Shown here: positions 41,749 to 50,981 of the stretch, piece by piece
Layout: each line of letters starts with the position of its first letter
Position numbering within the stretch: position 1 is the first letter of the stretch
NCBI GenBank assembly: GCA_038202885.1
Contig: JBBREP010000003.1
Coordinates: 1 to 64,000 of the forward strand
Source of the DNA: JBBREP01 sp038202885
Lineage (GTDB): Bacteria; Actinomycetota; Acidimicrobiia; IMCC26256; PALSA-610
Direction: 5' to 3'
Length of the DNA stretch: 64,000 nt
Translations under genes and position numbers: made by a program
Notes under the pieces: generated by a model
What the model was told of the DNA's origin: nothing
The model's database searches: none
Seen by the model: only the letters and a program-made list of their open reading frames with translations

Positions 41749-44700
41749 GCGGTGGCTCCGCTCGTGGCGAAGTCGTCGTCGGTGAGCAACGACTCGGGGC
41801 GCAAGCCGAGTGCGAGCTGGAGTTGCGCGGTGTCGAGGTCGGCGAGCGAACTCGACTTGGGCAAGACCATGTCGGCGATCCGACGTTTGCCGGCCACGAC
41901 CTCCTCGACGCGCTCGTCGACGGTACCGGTGCAGATGAGCCGGTGGCAGATCACGGTGCGGGTCTGGCCGATGCGCCACGCGCGGTCGCGAGCTTGGTCT
42001 TCGACGGCAGGGTTCCACCAACGGTCGTACAACACGACGTGGCTCGCTGCGGTGAGGTTCAGCCCGGTGCCACCCGCTTTGAGCGACAGCACGAGCGCGC
42101 CCGCGCCAGGGCGAGATTGGAACTGCTCGATGATGTTGTCACGCACACCGCGCGTGAGCCCGCCGTCGTAGCACTCGACCGGCGTGCCAGTGCGCTCCGT
42201 GAGGTGCTGCGCGAGCCGGCGACCCCACTGCGCAAAGTGCGTGAACACCAACACCTTCTCGTCGGCCGCGAACACCGCGTCGACGATCTCTTCGAGCCGG
42301 GCGAGTTTGCCCGAGCGGCCGTCGAGCGGCAGGTCGTCGTTGCGATAGGCCCACGGATGGTTGCAGATCTGCTTGAGCGCAGTGATCGCGGCCAGGATCT
42401 GGCCCTTGCGTGGTTCCTCACCAACTTCGGTGTTCGTGCCCGTCACCAAGGTGTCGATCAATGCCTGGTACATGCCGATCTGCTCGCGCGTCATCGCGCA
42501 GTGGTCGAGCTCGTCGATCTGATCCGGTAGCTCGGCGGCGATTTCGGGCTCGGCCTTGGTGCGGCGGAACACGAGGATGCCGTTGAGCGCGCGCATGGCG
42601 TCTTCGGCCTCGGCGCGTGCGACGCGACCATCGTTGGAGATACTCGCCATGAACTGTGGGCGGGTGCCGACGAGACCTGGGTTCGTGAAATCGAGGATGG
42701 CCCACAGGTCGCCGATGCCGTTTTCGATCGGCGTGCCGGTGAGCGCGACGCGCGTGCGGGCGTTGATCGTGCGCAACTGTTGCGACGTGTCGTTGGCTGG
42801 GTTCTTGATGGCCTGCGCCTCGTCGAGCACCACGCGGGCCCACGTGATCCCGGCGATCGCCTCGATGTCGCGCAACGCCGTTCCGTACGTGGTGACGACG
42901 ACGTCGGCCCGGGCGACCTCGGCCGCGAACTCGCGCGGCGACGCCCGGTTGACGCCGTGGTGCACGACGGTCTGGAGGCCGGGTGTGAAGCGCTTGGCTT
43001 CCGCCATCCAGTTCCCCACGACCGCCGGCGGTGCGATCACCAATGCCGGACCGTCGGCCATGCCGGCCAGGAGATGCGCCAACATCGTCGGCGTCTTGCC
43101 GAGTCCCATGTCGAGCGCGAGACAGCCGCCGAGCCCGGCGTCATCGAGGAAGCCCAGCCAGGCGAGCGCTTCGGCCTGATAGCTACGCAGCTCACCGACG
43201 AAACCCTTCGGTGCGACGGCCGGTTCGTCGGCTACGTGCTTCGCCGCGGCGAGCAGATCGGCCGCCCAACCGCCGCCGGCAATCGAGACGCCGACTGCGT
43301 TCGGCGACGCGTCGAGGCCCAACGCGAGCCGCAGCATCTCGGCGCCCGTCATCTGCTTCGTAGCCGCCCGCTCATCGAGCGCGTCGGCGACGGCTTGCAG
43401 ATCGGCACGATCGATCGCGACCCAACGACCACCCGAACGAATCAGCGGGCGCGCTTCCTTCGCCATCCGCGCGACGTCGGCCGCGGTGAGCTCGACATCG
43501 TCGAACAACGCCGACCACGCAACGTTGGCGAGTTGGTTCGCGCCGACGGCCGTCTCCGCGGACGCTTCCGCGTAGACACGCAGCGTCGGTGTGGCCCGGC
43601 GACGCGACAGCGCGGGCACGCGCACATCGAAGCCGGCAGTGGCCAGTTGCGGACCCGTCGTGGCCATCAGGTTCCACGCTTCGTCGGCACTTACGATCAC
43701 CTGGCCGCGACGATTCGCACTGGAACGCACAAGCGCGGGCACCATGCGTTCCAGTCGAGCGAGCTCGTCTTCGTAGTGCTCGCGCTCGGGACTCGGCGTC
43801 ACGATCGCGAGCGCGATCGGTACGAGCCCCCCGAGGTCGCCGGGTGCGAACACCGAGAGCTGCCACGCGTCGGCGTCATCGGGCGGATCGAGTTGCACCA
43901 CGAGCTTGCCGTGTTGTCCATGTTGCGCCGTGACCGCACGGGCCCAGCGTTCGACGCCAGCAACGATCTTGTCGGTGGCGACCGTCGGCGCGTCGAAGGC
44001 GCTCCCGTCGAGGCGACCCAGGAACGCCTCGGCGACGTCGGAGGCCGTCCGCACGTGGGGTGGGGGAGCCTGCACCGTGACGGTGCTCGCTGCGGTGCGG
44101 CAAATGGCGTCAACCATGCCGGTGAGCGCGGAACGGGTCAGCGCACGCCGATCGACCTTGCGGTCGAGTGCGAGCACGGTGCCGGGCATCGACTCAGCGG
44201 TGTGCACGAGGCGGATGGGATCGACGAGCGCCGGCGTCCAGCGCACTGAGTACGAACCGGTCGCGGCACGCGCGCTCCCACGGCGGGTGCGGCGGCGCAG
44301 CTGCGGCACCATCGCGCCGCTGGCGGTGAGCTCGACGGCCCAGAGCGCGACCTGACCCAACCAACGCAGGCTCGGCGCGATGTCGTCGTCGAGCTGGTCG
44401 GCGCCCGCGGCAACGAGCCAGCCGAGCACTTCGCGCACCGGGATCGTGTGCGCGTCGGCGGCGCCACCATCGGGCAGCGGTACGGGTGCGTGGGTGCTCC
44501 ACCCCGACTCGGGTGCGCCCGCGGCAGTGAGCATCGCGCGCACCTCGGCGGCACTCGCGACGGGCGCGCCAGGACCCGCGGCCCACACGATCACCCGGCC
44601 GGGCTCCCAAGAGGCCTGCAGCTGCGTGGTGCCCGGCGGGAGCGGCTCGTGGGGCACCTGTGCGGCCCCGGCGCTGCGATGGGCGTTACCGCTCGCGACC

Positions 44701-45008
44701 CCGTCGCGCTCGGGCTCCGCGGCCCGTTCGGGCGCAGGCACGAGTCGGGCCCACGCGGCCTTGATGTGACGGTGTTCTTCTTCGAGGTCGGCGAGCACTT
44801 GCTCACGCTCGTCACCGGTGATCGCGCGTGCGCTCACGAGGTGTTCCTCGATCTCACGCAGCATGCGCGCGAGCGTGGTGCGCCACTCCACGGGGTGGGC
44901 CGCCAACGCCTCGAGCTGTTCCGGCGTCGCGGCGCGGTCGATCTCGGCCGTCACATACATGTCGAACTGCCACGGCGCGATTGCCTCGGCACTCGCGAGC
45001 GCACTCAT
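41745..45008 (-). CDS. SNF2-family DEAD/DEAH helicase
   Basis: A 1087-aa Swi2/Snf2-type ATPase that probably remodels or translocates on DNA in repair or transcription restart. The N-terminal ~570 residues include a SNF2-associated region. The ATPase domain has LALDMGLGKTPTMLAHLL (motif I), WARVVLDEAQAIKNP (DEAQ, motif II), ALTGTPIENGIGDLWAILDF (motif III). The helicase C-domain has VLVFTHFAQWGRRLAQHL, LSLKAGGTGLNLTAASHVVLYDRWWNPAVEDQA and RAWRIGQT. I chose ATG 45008; an in-frame extension to 45194 is unlike the family. The next gene is coupled by a 4-bp overlap. Confidence 0.92.
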   Translation of the reverse strand: MSALASAEAIAPWQFDMYVTAEIDRAATPEQLEALAAHPVEWRTTLARMLREIEEHLVSARAITGDEREQVLADLEEEHRHIKAAWARLVPAPERAAEPERDGVASGNAHRSAGAAQVPHEPLPPGTTQLQASWEPGRVIVWAAGPGAPVASAAEVRAMLTAAGAPESGWSTHAPVPLPDGGAADAHTIPVREVLGWLVAAGADQLDDDIAPSLRWLGQVALWAVELTASGAMVPQLRRRTRRGSARAATGSYSVRWTPALVDPIRLVHTAESMPGTVLALDRKVDRRALTRSALTGMVDAICRTAASTVTVQAPPPHVRTASDVAEAFLGRLDGSAFDAPTVATDKIVAGVERWARAVTAQHGQHGKLVVQLDPPDDADAWQLSVFAPGDLGGLVPIALAIVTPSPEREHYEDELARLERMVPALVRSSANRRGQVIVSADEAWNLMATTGPQLATAGFDVRVPALSRRRATPTLRVYAEASAETAVGANQLANVAWSALFDDVELTAADVARMAKEARPLIRSGGRWVAIDRADLQAVADALDERAATKQMTGAEMLRLALGLDASPNAVGVSIAGGGWAADLLAAAKHVADEPAVAPKGFVGELRSYQAEALAWLGFLDDAGLGGCLALDMGLGKTPTMLAHLLAGMADGPALVIAPPAVVGNWMAEAKRFTPGLQTVVHHGVNRASPREFAAEVARADVVVTTYGTALRDIEAIAGITWARVVLDEAQAIKNPANDTSQQLRTINARTRVALTGTPIENGIGDLWAILDFTNPGLVGTRPQFMASISNDGRVARAEAEDAMRALNGILVFRRTKAEPEIAAELPDQIDELDHCAMTREQIGMYQALIDTLVTGTNTEVGEEPRKGQILAAITALKQICNHPWAYRNDDLPLDGRSGKLARLEEIVDAVFAADEKVLVFTHFAQWGRRLAQHLTERTGTPVECYDGGLTRGVRDNIIEQFQSRPGAGALVLSLKAGGTGLNLTAASHVVLYDRWWNPAVEDQARDRAWRIGQTRTVICHRLICTGTVDERVEEVVAGKRRIADMVLPKSSSLADLDTAQLQLALGLRPESLLTDDDFATSGATA

Positions 45009-45305
45009 CCGCAGACCACGCACATCTCCACTGGGACTCTTACCGTCGGAGGCCACTGTTGTGTCCTCGAAGAAGCTCGGGCTTGCGAGGCCCGCTGCCG
45101 CCACTGCTGCGCTCACGTGACCACAGCAGCCCGAACGCTCGCCTCGGTCGGGACCCCCTGACGAGGTCCTGACGGGACACGAACGTTGTGCCATGAGTGT
45201 AGACGGTCCACGGCCAACGGCTCGCCACCGCCGTCGCGGAGTGTGGCGAACGCCGCACCCGCCCTCAGCCGCTGCCTACGGCCCGGGACGGCACGGGTGC
45301 GTACG
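45009..45305. other. Intergenic region without clear gene
   Basis: 297 bp upstream of the SNF2 helicase and downstream of a secreted-protein gene. Short frames here show no family resemblance and no good ribosome-binding site. Presumably holds the helicase promoter; I see no distinct motif. Confidence 0.6.
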
Positions 45306-46811
45306 TCAGTGGCCGCCCAGGCCGAGCAGGTACCCGATGAGCCCGACTGAGAAGTACTGCGCGTCGGACGGCCCCAGCCCGTACCTGCGCATGACCGTGA
45401 CGAGCGCTGCTTGGTCGGCGGTCGACCATGTGGTGGTGTGAACGTTTGGGCCGCTGCTCGGCGGCGCCGCGACGGGCGTGGGAGCGCCGCCGACGAGCCC
45501 GACGATGTACGCGACGATGCCGACCGAATTGCGCTGCGCGTCCTGCGCGTCCGTCCCGAAATACGCAGCGTTCTTCAGCAGTCGCGCGTCGTCGCCCGCG
45601 CTGTAGCGCGACGTGATGTCAACTGAGCCCGCCGTCGGCTTGATCGGCAGCGAGAGCTGCGACGCGACGCCGACGCCGCTGGCGTTGATGGGGCTCACGA
45701 GGAACTGATAGCTCTTCCCGTTCGTGAGGCCGGTCACGACCGCCGCCGATGTCGCGGCGGCAACGGTCGTTGGCGAGGTGCCCAACGTGTTGGTGATCCG
45801 ATACGAGGTGATCGTTGACGTGCCCTTGAACACCGGCGGTACCCAGGTGACGCTCGCCCAGCCGTCGCCACCGGTGACGCCCGTGAGCGTGGGAGGCCCA
45901 GCGAGGCCGCCCGGAACGAACGACCAGTGCAGGGTGTATTGGCCCGCGTTCGTGTCGAATCCTGCGATGACGATCTGCAGTGGAACGCCCTTGACCACCG
46001 CCGTAGCGACAGCACTCTGTACGTCGCAGCTGTCGTCGTTCGACACGACGGGAGTCAACGCGCCGAGTGAAGCGCCGGTGTAGGTAGCCAAGACAGTGTC
46101 GAAAGTGCTGCCGCACGTGTCAACCGAGAGCACCCCCGCGGCGATTGGTGTGAAGCGGTACCAGACCGTGTGTCCGGTCGGGGGGCCGATGGGTGGCTCT
46201 CCGGCTTCGGTGGTCGCGTTGGTGTTTGCCCCGTGCAGGGTCCCAGTCGCGCCACCGATCGCCGTCGCGTTGGCGAAATTGTCGTTCGCGGGCGGAGGAG
46301 GCAGTCGTGCCCATGACAGCTGCACGCTTCCGGTGTCGCCACCGAAACCGTCGACCGCGATTGAATATGATACGCCGGCCGTCGCCGTGAACGTCACCCT
46401 GCTTTGCGTGGTGCAGTCGGGATCGTTGGCATCGTCGTTCGATGCAATCAGGTGGAGAGCGCTCACAGCTGTTCCCGTGTACACCGCGAGCACGGTGTCG
46501 AAGTCGCTCCCACACGTGTCGACGGTCGACATGCCTGTGGTCGACGGTACGAAGCGAAACCAGATCGATGCGCTGGCAGTGTTGCCCGCGTGCGCGGGTT
46601 CACCGGTTTCCGCGGTTGCACCGTCGTTCGTTCGCGTGACCGTGCCGTTGAGGTGGGCCAGGACCTCTGCTTGGGCAAAGTTGTCGTTCGCCGGTGGCGC
46701 GGCCGGCCCCGCGGCGTGCGCGGGGACTGCGCCGGCCGAGACGACGCCAACCACGGCCACGAGCGTCGCCGCGCGACGTAGACCCGCGCGACTCAGACCT
46801 TTGCGCAACAT
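45306..46811 (-). CDS. Secreted protein with two PPC-like domains, FN3 and a C-terminal repeat
   Basis: A 501-aa exported protein. Signal peptide (AATLVAVVGVVSAGAVPAHA) is followed by two PPC-type beta-sandwich repeats, each starting PPANDNFA and containing TVDTCGSDFDTVLAVYTG or SVDTCGSTFDTVLATYTG. A fibronectin type III domain follows (GWASVTWVPPVFKGTSTITSY). At the end two ~35-residue helical units repeat: DAQRNSVGIVAYIVGLVGG and DAQYFSVGLIGYLLGLGGH. The PPC module is typical of secreted proteins that bind cell walls or polymers. GGAG sits 5 nt before ATG 46811. An extracellular role is inferred. Confidence 0.82.
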   Translation of the reverse strand: MLRKGLSRAGLRRAATLVAVVGVVSAGAVPAHAAGPAAPPANDNFAQAEVLAHLNGTVTRTNDGATAETGEPAHAGNTASASIWFRFVPSTTGMSTVDTCGSDFDTVLAVYTGTAVSALHLIASNDDANDPDCTTQSRVTFTATAGVSYSIAVDGFGGDTGSVQLSWARLPPPPANDNFANATAIGGATGTLHGANTNATTEAGEPPIGPPTGHTVWYRFTPIAAGVLSVDTCGSTFDTVLATYTGASLGALTPVVSNDDSCDVQSAVATAVVKGVPLQIVIAGFDTNAGQYTLHWSFVPGGLAGPPTLTGVTGGDGWASVTWVPPVFKGTSTITSYRITNTLGTSPTTVAAATSAAVVTGLTNGKSYQFLVSPINASGVGVASQLSLPIKPTAGSVDITSRYSAGDDARLLKNAAYFGTDAQDAQRNSVGIVAYIVGLVGGAPTPVAAPPSSGPNVHTTTWSTADQAALVTVMRRYGLGPSDAQYFSVGLIGYLLGLGGH

Positions 46812-46934
46812 TCGTCTCCATCCTCGCCCGCCCGGGCACACCAGCATCATTGCCCCGAAATTCCGACCGTTCACCAGTATGACAGGCGACCCGCCGAGCC
46901 GTACAGCACCCCCGGCGGGGCCGGTGCCGGTACG

Positions 46935-46982
46935 CGCGAGCCGACGCACGCGAGGCAATGCACGCGAGCCGATGCACGCGGC
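46935..46982. repeat. 14-bp tandem repeat in divergent promoter
   Basis: CGCGAG-type units begin at 46935, 46949, 46963 and (partial) 46977, between the divergent secreted-protein and heme-monooxygenase genes. Confidence 0.8.
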
Positions 46983-46988
46983 CGGGCG

Positions 46989-47006
46989 CCGATCTGCTCA
47001 GATCGG
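46989..47006. promoter_or_regulatory. 18-bp palindrome overlapping the ribosome-binding site
   Basis: CCGATCTG-CT-CAGATCGG ends just before the GGGGGC-ATG of the heme monooxygenase gene. It could be an operator or an RNA hairpin that hides the ribosome-binding site, fitting iron or heme control. Confidence 0.6.
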
Positions 47007-47010
47007 GGGC

Positions 47011-47340
47011 ATGACCGTGATCAAGATCAATGCCATCACCGTTCCCGCGGACGCCGGCGACGAACTGGCCAAGCGTTTCGCGGCGCGTGCGGGCGCCGTC
47101 GATGGTCAGGACGGCTTCGAGGGCTTCGAACTACTCCGCCCGACCGACGATCGGCGCCAGTGGTTGGTCGTCACCCGCTGGCGCGACGAAGAATCGTTTC
47201 AGGCGTGGGTGAGTTCGCCGGCGTTCGGGCACGGCCACGCCGGCGCCGACCGACCGGCACCGAGCGGCGGACCGGTGTCGGTGGCGTCGGAGTTGTGGAA
47301 CTACGAGGTCGCTGGTGGTTCGCTCGGAGCAGCCAAGTAG
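47011..47340 (+). CDS. mhuD: MhuD-like heme-degrading monooxygenase (ABM fold)
   Basis: A 109-aa antibiotic-biosynthesis-monooxygenase-fold protein. Its N-terminus (TVIKINAITVPADAGDELAKRF) and FELLRP, SFQAWVSSPAF segments follow Mycobacterium tuberculosis MhuD closely. Key residues are at matching positions: Asn7, Trp66 and a His at 76 (heme ligand, 75 in MhuD). MhuD-type enzymes open heme with O2 and release iron and a biliverdin-like product without CO. It stands alone on the plus strand, with a palindrome at its ribosome-binding site. Cytosolic iron acquisition or heme turnover is inferred. Confidence 0.8.
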   Translation: MTVIKINAITVPADAGDELAKRFAARAGAVDGQDGFEGFELLRPTDDRRQWLVVTRWRDEESFQAWVSSPAFGHGHAGADRPAPSGGPVSVASELWNYEVAGGSLGAAK

Positions 47341-47365
47341 CGACGCGCAACGTAGGGACGCTCAC

Positions 47366-48739
47366 TTAGCTCGTCGCGGCGAGCAAATCGGCGAGCCCGT
47401 CTGTGATCCCTTGTGCGAGCACATCGATGTCGGCCGCGGCGTCCCAATCGCCGGTGATGCCGAAGCCGACGTGGCCGCAGTACGAAAAGATCGCGACGGC
47501 AACGCGGATATGGCCGGCGATGGGCACGTACGGATAGGCACGTTCCATCCGGCGCCCGCATACGAACAGCGGGAATTGCGGCCCGGGCACATTCGTGGCC
47601 ACGGTCTCCACGAACTCCTGACCGTGCACAATGGTGCGCGCCGCGATCGCTCCGAGCGACGGCGGCGCCAGGCTGTCGGCGCCAACGACGGCCTGCGACG
47701 CCTCCAACTCGTGCGACTGTTTCAGCTCGGCCATCTGCTCGCGAACAGCCTTCAATGTGTCCGAAGCGTCGTCGATGTTCACCGGTAACCGTGCGATCAG
47801 CGCGCCGACGCGATTGTCGAACGTGCCGCGCGCGTCTGGCGTGCGCAATGAGACCGGAATCAATGTCGTGACCGAGCGGCCGTCGAGATCCTCGCCGCGT
47901 GAGGCCAACAGCGCCCGCAAGCCACGCGTGACACCGGTGAGCACGACGTCGTTCACCGTCCCGCCGAGTGCCGCGCCGATGCGCTTGACGTCGGCGAGCG
48001 GCATCTCGGTGCTGGTCCACCGGCGCGACGGCCCGATCGGACCGGTTAACGACGAAGGTGTTCCTGCGAACATGTTCCCGACGCGCGCGACGCCCGACAC
48101 GATGTTGGCCGCACGCTTGACTGCGTCAGCGGGAGCGCCGAGTGCTCGCCCGACGCCGCGCAGCGCCGCGATGATCGAGTGGAGTCCCTCAGCTGCGGTA
48201 TCGCGCATCAGATCGATACGTGAAGGTTCACCGGCCGGCGTCCACGCCAGCGGTGGCGGCACGGTCACGGCATCGCGGTCAGTATCCATCAGCGCAGCGA
48301 GGAGATCGGTACCCGCGATGCCGTCAACCATGCAGTGATGGACCTTGGATACGAGGGCCCAGCGGCCGTCGTCAACGCCCTCGACCATCCACATCTCCCA
48401 CAGCGGCCGTTGCCGGTCGAGCGGCTGCGACATCACACGCGCCACGAGGCGTTCGAGCGCGTCGTCGTCGGCTCGGCCCGGTAGCGCCGTGTGGCGAAGG
48501 TGGTAGTCGAGATTGAAATGGGTGTCGTCGATCCACACGGGTCGACCCATCGACGCGGGCGCCTCGCGCACGCGTTGGCGATAGCGAGCCACGAGCGGGA
48601 TCTTGGTCTCGACGAGTGCCCGGAACGATGCGTACGACGGTGCGGGGCCCTCGAAGATCCCGACGGAGCCGATGTGCATGTGGTTGATCGGGTCTTCGAT
48701 CGCGATGAACAACGAATCGAGGCCGTTCATACGCTCCAT
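47366..48739 (-). CDS. Wax ester synthase / diacylglycerol acyltransferase
   Basis: A 457-aa WS/DGAT enzyme that esterifies acyl-CoA with fatty alcohols or diacylglycerol, making storage lipids at the membrane. The N-terminus MNGLDSLFIAIEDPINHMHIGSV is typical. The catalytic HHxxxDG is present as HHCMVDG near residue 135, and the second conserved motif is in NDVVLTGVTRGLRALL. The C-terminal half has VPGPQFPLFVCGRRM (family PxGP region). It is single-copy here, with a small helical protein gene upstream (13-bp gap). Confidence 0.92.
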   Translation of the reverse strand: MERMNGLDSLFIAIEDPINHMHIGSVGIFEGPAPSYASFRALVETKIPLVARYRQRVREAPASMGRPVWIDDTHFNLDYHLRHTALPGRADDDALERLVARVMSQPLDRQRPLWEMWMVEGVDDGRWALVSKVHHCMVDGIAGTDLLAALMDTDRDAVTVPPPLAWTPAGEPSRIDLMRDTAAEGLHSIIAALRGVGRALGAPADAVKRAANIVSGVARVGNMFAGTPSSLTGPIGPSRRWTSTEMPLADVKRIGAALGGTVNDVVLTGVTRGLRALLASRGEDLDGRSVTTLIPVSLRTPDARGTFDNRVGALIARLPVNIDDASDTLKAVREQMAELKQSHELEASQAVVGADSLAPPSLGAIAARTIVHGQEFVETVATNVPGPQFPLFVCGRRMERAYPYVPIAGHIRVAVAIFSYCGHVGFGITGDWDAAADIDVLAQGITDGLADLLAATS

Positions 48740-48752
48740 GACCGGTCCCTCG

Positions 48753-49052
48753 TCAGTCGGCCGAACGCTGGAACGGCTTGCTCAATCCCGACCCAACTTC
48801 GGCGAATGTCTTGGAGATCGCTTCGCCGAGCGACGAGCCAACGCGCTTGACGTCGTCGCGAATCGCGGGATCCTTGGCCGCCTTGCCAACCGCCTCGAAG
48901 GTGTTGTCGAGCGCGCCGCGCAGTTCTTGCAATGCGTCACGCGCAGCGGCGGTCTCGTCGCTTGCGGCCTGCTCGAAGTGCAGGCGAAGTTTCATGGCGA
49001 GCGAGTTGAGGTCGTCGCCGATCTGGGTCCAGTTGCTGCGAATGTCGGTCAT
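48753..49052 (-). CDS. Small helical hypothetical protein
   Basis: A 99-aa protein, almost wholly alpha-helical (SNWTQIGDDLNSLAMKLRLHFEQAASDETAAARDAL). It has no signal peptide and no domain I recognise. It is 13 bp upstream of the WS/DGAT gene on the same strand, so it might act with lipid-body formation (an amphipathic phasin-like role would fit its composition), but that is speculation. Start chosen at ATG 49052. Confidence 0.65.
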   Translation of the reverse strand: MTDIRSNWTQIGDDLNSLAMKLRLHFEQAASDETAAARDALQELRGALDNTFEAVGKAAKDPAIRDDVKRVGSSLGEAISKTFAEVGSGLSKPFQRSAD

Positions 49053-49117
49053 GCACCGATTGTGGGGCACTGCACGAGTGTCTGAATAGGGCCAACCGTC
49101 CCGAACGACCGGGACGT

Positions 49118-49147
49118 ACTGGCGACTGGCGACTGGCGACTGGCGAG
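49118..49147. repeat. 7-bp tandem repeat
   Basis: Four copies of ACTGGCG, the last followed by AGTTGGCG, in the 121-bp gap between a helical protein gene and an FG-GAP gene. Confidence 0.85.
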
Positions 49148-49173
49148 TTGGCGCGTGGCGGCTCGAGCCGCGA

Positions 49174-50862
49174 TCAGACGCCTCCGGGGTTGTCATAGCC
49201 GCCGAAGAAGGCATTGGTCACTGCGGTGCCGCCCAGGGGGTTGGGCGCAGTGAAGAGTTGGTCGTTCGTGGCCAGCCCGCCCGCGGTGCCGTAGAACACC
49301 TGCATGCCCCCAGCCGCAGAGGCGGTGCCGACCTTGAGGCCCGGTAGGGCCACCCCAAGGTCATCCTTGCCATTGCCCGAGAAGTCGCCGGGGGCGAGCG
49401 CCATGGAGAAGAATTCGCCGGTTCCGCTCGGACCGATCATGCCGGGCGTGTCGCGATCGAGCACGAAACCTCCGCTGCGAGAGAGCCGATGGCCGACGTT
49501 GTGTAGCACCACGACCTCACCGGCGTTGGCGTGTAACGACAGGGACTTGCGGAAGTACACACCGAGTGCGAGGTCGGGTCGACCATCGCCGTCGAAGTCG
49601 AATGCTGCGAGGCTTGATGCGAGACCGTCGCCGGCCGCCGGTGTCTGGCCCATCGTGATGTTCGACAGGATGTAGAACGCGGCGCCCGTCGCGGTCAGCC
49701 CGCCACGTGCACCGCGCAACACGGTTGCCGCACCGATGTGTGTCGTTGCGCCCTGTGACTCCTGCGGTGCGCCGATGACGAGATCGCTGTGCCCGTCGCC
49801 GTCGAAGTCGGCCGTAGCGAACGACCAACCCCACTCGTCGTTGGTTTCGCTGGAGTCGGGAACACCGGTGGTGTTTTGGGTCCAGGTTTGCGCACCATTC
49901 GCGGTGATGCCCGAGCGCGAGCCGAACAGGATGTCAACCACGCCGGAGTTCGAGGCCGCACCGACGGCTTTGTGCGGTGCGCCGACCGCGAGGTCGCTGA
50001 ACCCGTCACCGTTGAAGTCGGCCGCTGCCAGTGCGCGACCCCACAGGTCGTTTTTCTTCAGGCCGCCGTGGATCCCGGGCGTGGACTCGTCGAAATGGCG
50101 AGGTGACAGCGGGGCTGCGTGGGACAAGCCGCCGGGCGTCCCGAACAATTCGGTAATGCGCCCGGAACTCGGTACGCCGTGGACCGACACGCCCGGCGCA
50201 CCCACTGCGAGGTCGGTGAACCCGTCGTGGTTGAAGTCGCCGGCCGCGAGCGCCATCCCGAAGTAGTCAGTGGTATTCGGTGTGCTGCCCAAGCCCTGCG
50301 TTGCTTCGGTGAACACCTGCGCGCTGCGTGCGGTGAGCCCGGAGGCTGACCCATCGATCACCACAACCTCGCCTGCGAAGGTCTTGCCTGAGATCGACGC
50401 GCCGGGCGCGCCCACGGCGAGATCGTCGTAGCCGTCGTGATTGAAGTCTCCCCACGTCGTCGACCAGCCCCAGTCGTCATTGTGCAATGAGGTCGCGCCG
50501 TGGCCGATCGACGTCTCGGTCAAGCGGGCGTGGCGGTTCCCGGTGTTGGCACCATGCGGACCGCCATAGATCGCCCAGATCGAGCCGGCTCCTGTCTGTG
50601 CGCCGACGGAGTCGAGCGGCGCCGTCGACACGAGGTCGGCATAGCCGTCGCCGTTGAAGTCGGGGTGGTGGCGTCCCAAGAGTCTGGGTGCAGTCGTGGC
50701 TGCGGGGCGAGTCACTGGTCGAGTCGCCGCGGCGTGGTGGCTCGCCGCCGCGGCACCTGTTCGTGCGGGATGGGCTCCTGCGAGTTGGGCTCCTGCGAGC
50801 TGGGGTAGCAGCGCCGCCACGCCCACGATTGCTATCGACCCCAATTTCGTTGTCGTGCGCAT
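49174..50862 (-). CDS. Secreted FG-GAP (integrin-alpha-like) repeat protein
   Basis: A 562-aa exported beta-propeller protein. The signal peptide carries a QLAGA duplication (LLPQLAGAQLAGAHPAR). At least six FG-GAP repeats follow, each with a DxDGDxxxD-like calcium loop: DFNGDGYADLV, DFNHDGYDDLAVGAPG, DFNHDGFTDLAVGAPG, DFNGDGFSDLAVGAPH, DFDGDGHSDLVIGAP, DFDGDGRPDLALG. Probably a calcium-stabilised surface or adhesion protein. ATG 50862 was chosen; a GTG at 50904 would add 14 residues. It is divergent from a related FG-GAP gene, with 119 bp between starts. Confidence 0.87.
   Translation of the reverse strand: MRTTTKLGSIAIVGVAALLPQLAGAQLAGAHPARTGAAAASHHAAATRPVTRPAATTAPRLLGRHHPDFNGDGYADLVSTAPLDSVGAQTGAGSIWAIYGGPHGANTGNRHARLTETSIGHGATSLHNDDWGWSTTWGDFNHDGYDDLAVGAPGASISGKTFAGEVVVIDGSASGLTARSAQVFTEATQGLGSTPNTTDYFGMALAAGDFNHDGFTDLAVGAPGVSVHGVPSSGRITELFGTPGGLSHAAPLSPRHFDESTPGIHGGLKKNDLWGRALAAADFNGDGFSDLAVGAPHKAVGAASNSGVVDILFGSRSGITANGAQTWTQNTTGVPDSSETNDEWGWSFATADFDGDGHSDLVIGAPQESQGATTHIGAATVLRGARGGLTATGAAFYILSNITMGQTPAAGDGLASSLAAFDFDGDGRPDLALGVYFRKSLSLHANAGEVVVLHNVGHRLSRSGGFVLDRDTPGMIGPSGTGEFFSMALAPGDFSGNGKDDLGVALPGLKVGTASAAGGMQVFYGTAGGLATNDQLFTAPNPLGGTAVTNAFFGGYDNPGGV
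50772..50801 (-). repeat. 15-bp tandem duplication in signal-peptide coding region
   Basis: Two units of GGGCTCCTGCGAGTT (second with one change) encode the doubled QLAGA of the signal sequence. Confidence 0.8.
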
Positions 50863-50981
50863 CCACCGAGTCAAGCGCGTTGACGTAGCCGAGGCAAACG
50901 ACACGTATGGGCGGGCCCGCCTTGTCGGCCTGCAGTACCAGGGCTAGGTTCCGCCATCTCGCGGCGACTAGGTGGAGCACC

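Noticed and set aside
42780..44249. A 489-aa plus-strand frame opposite the SNF2 helicase
   Set aside because: Arg/His-rich shadow with no recognisable motif; the helicase strand carries all helicase motifs.
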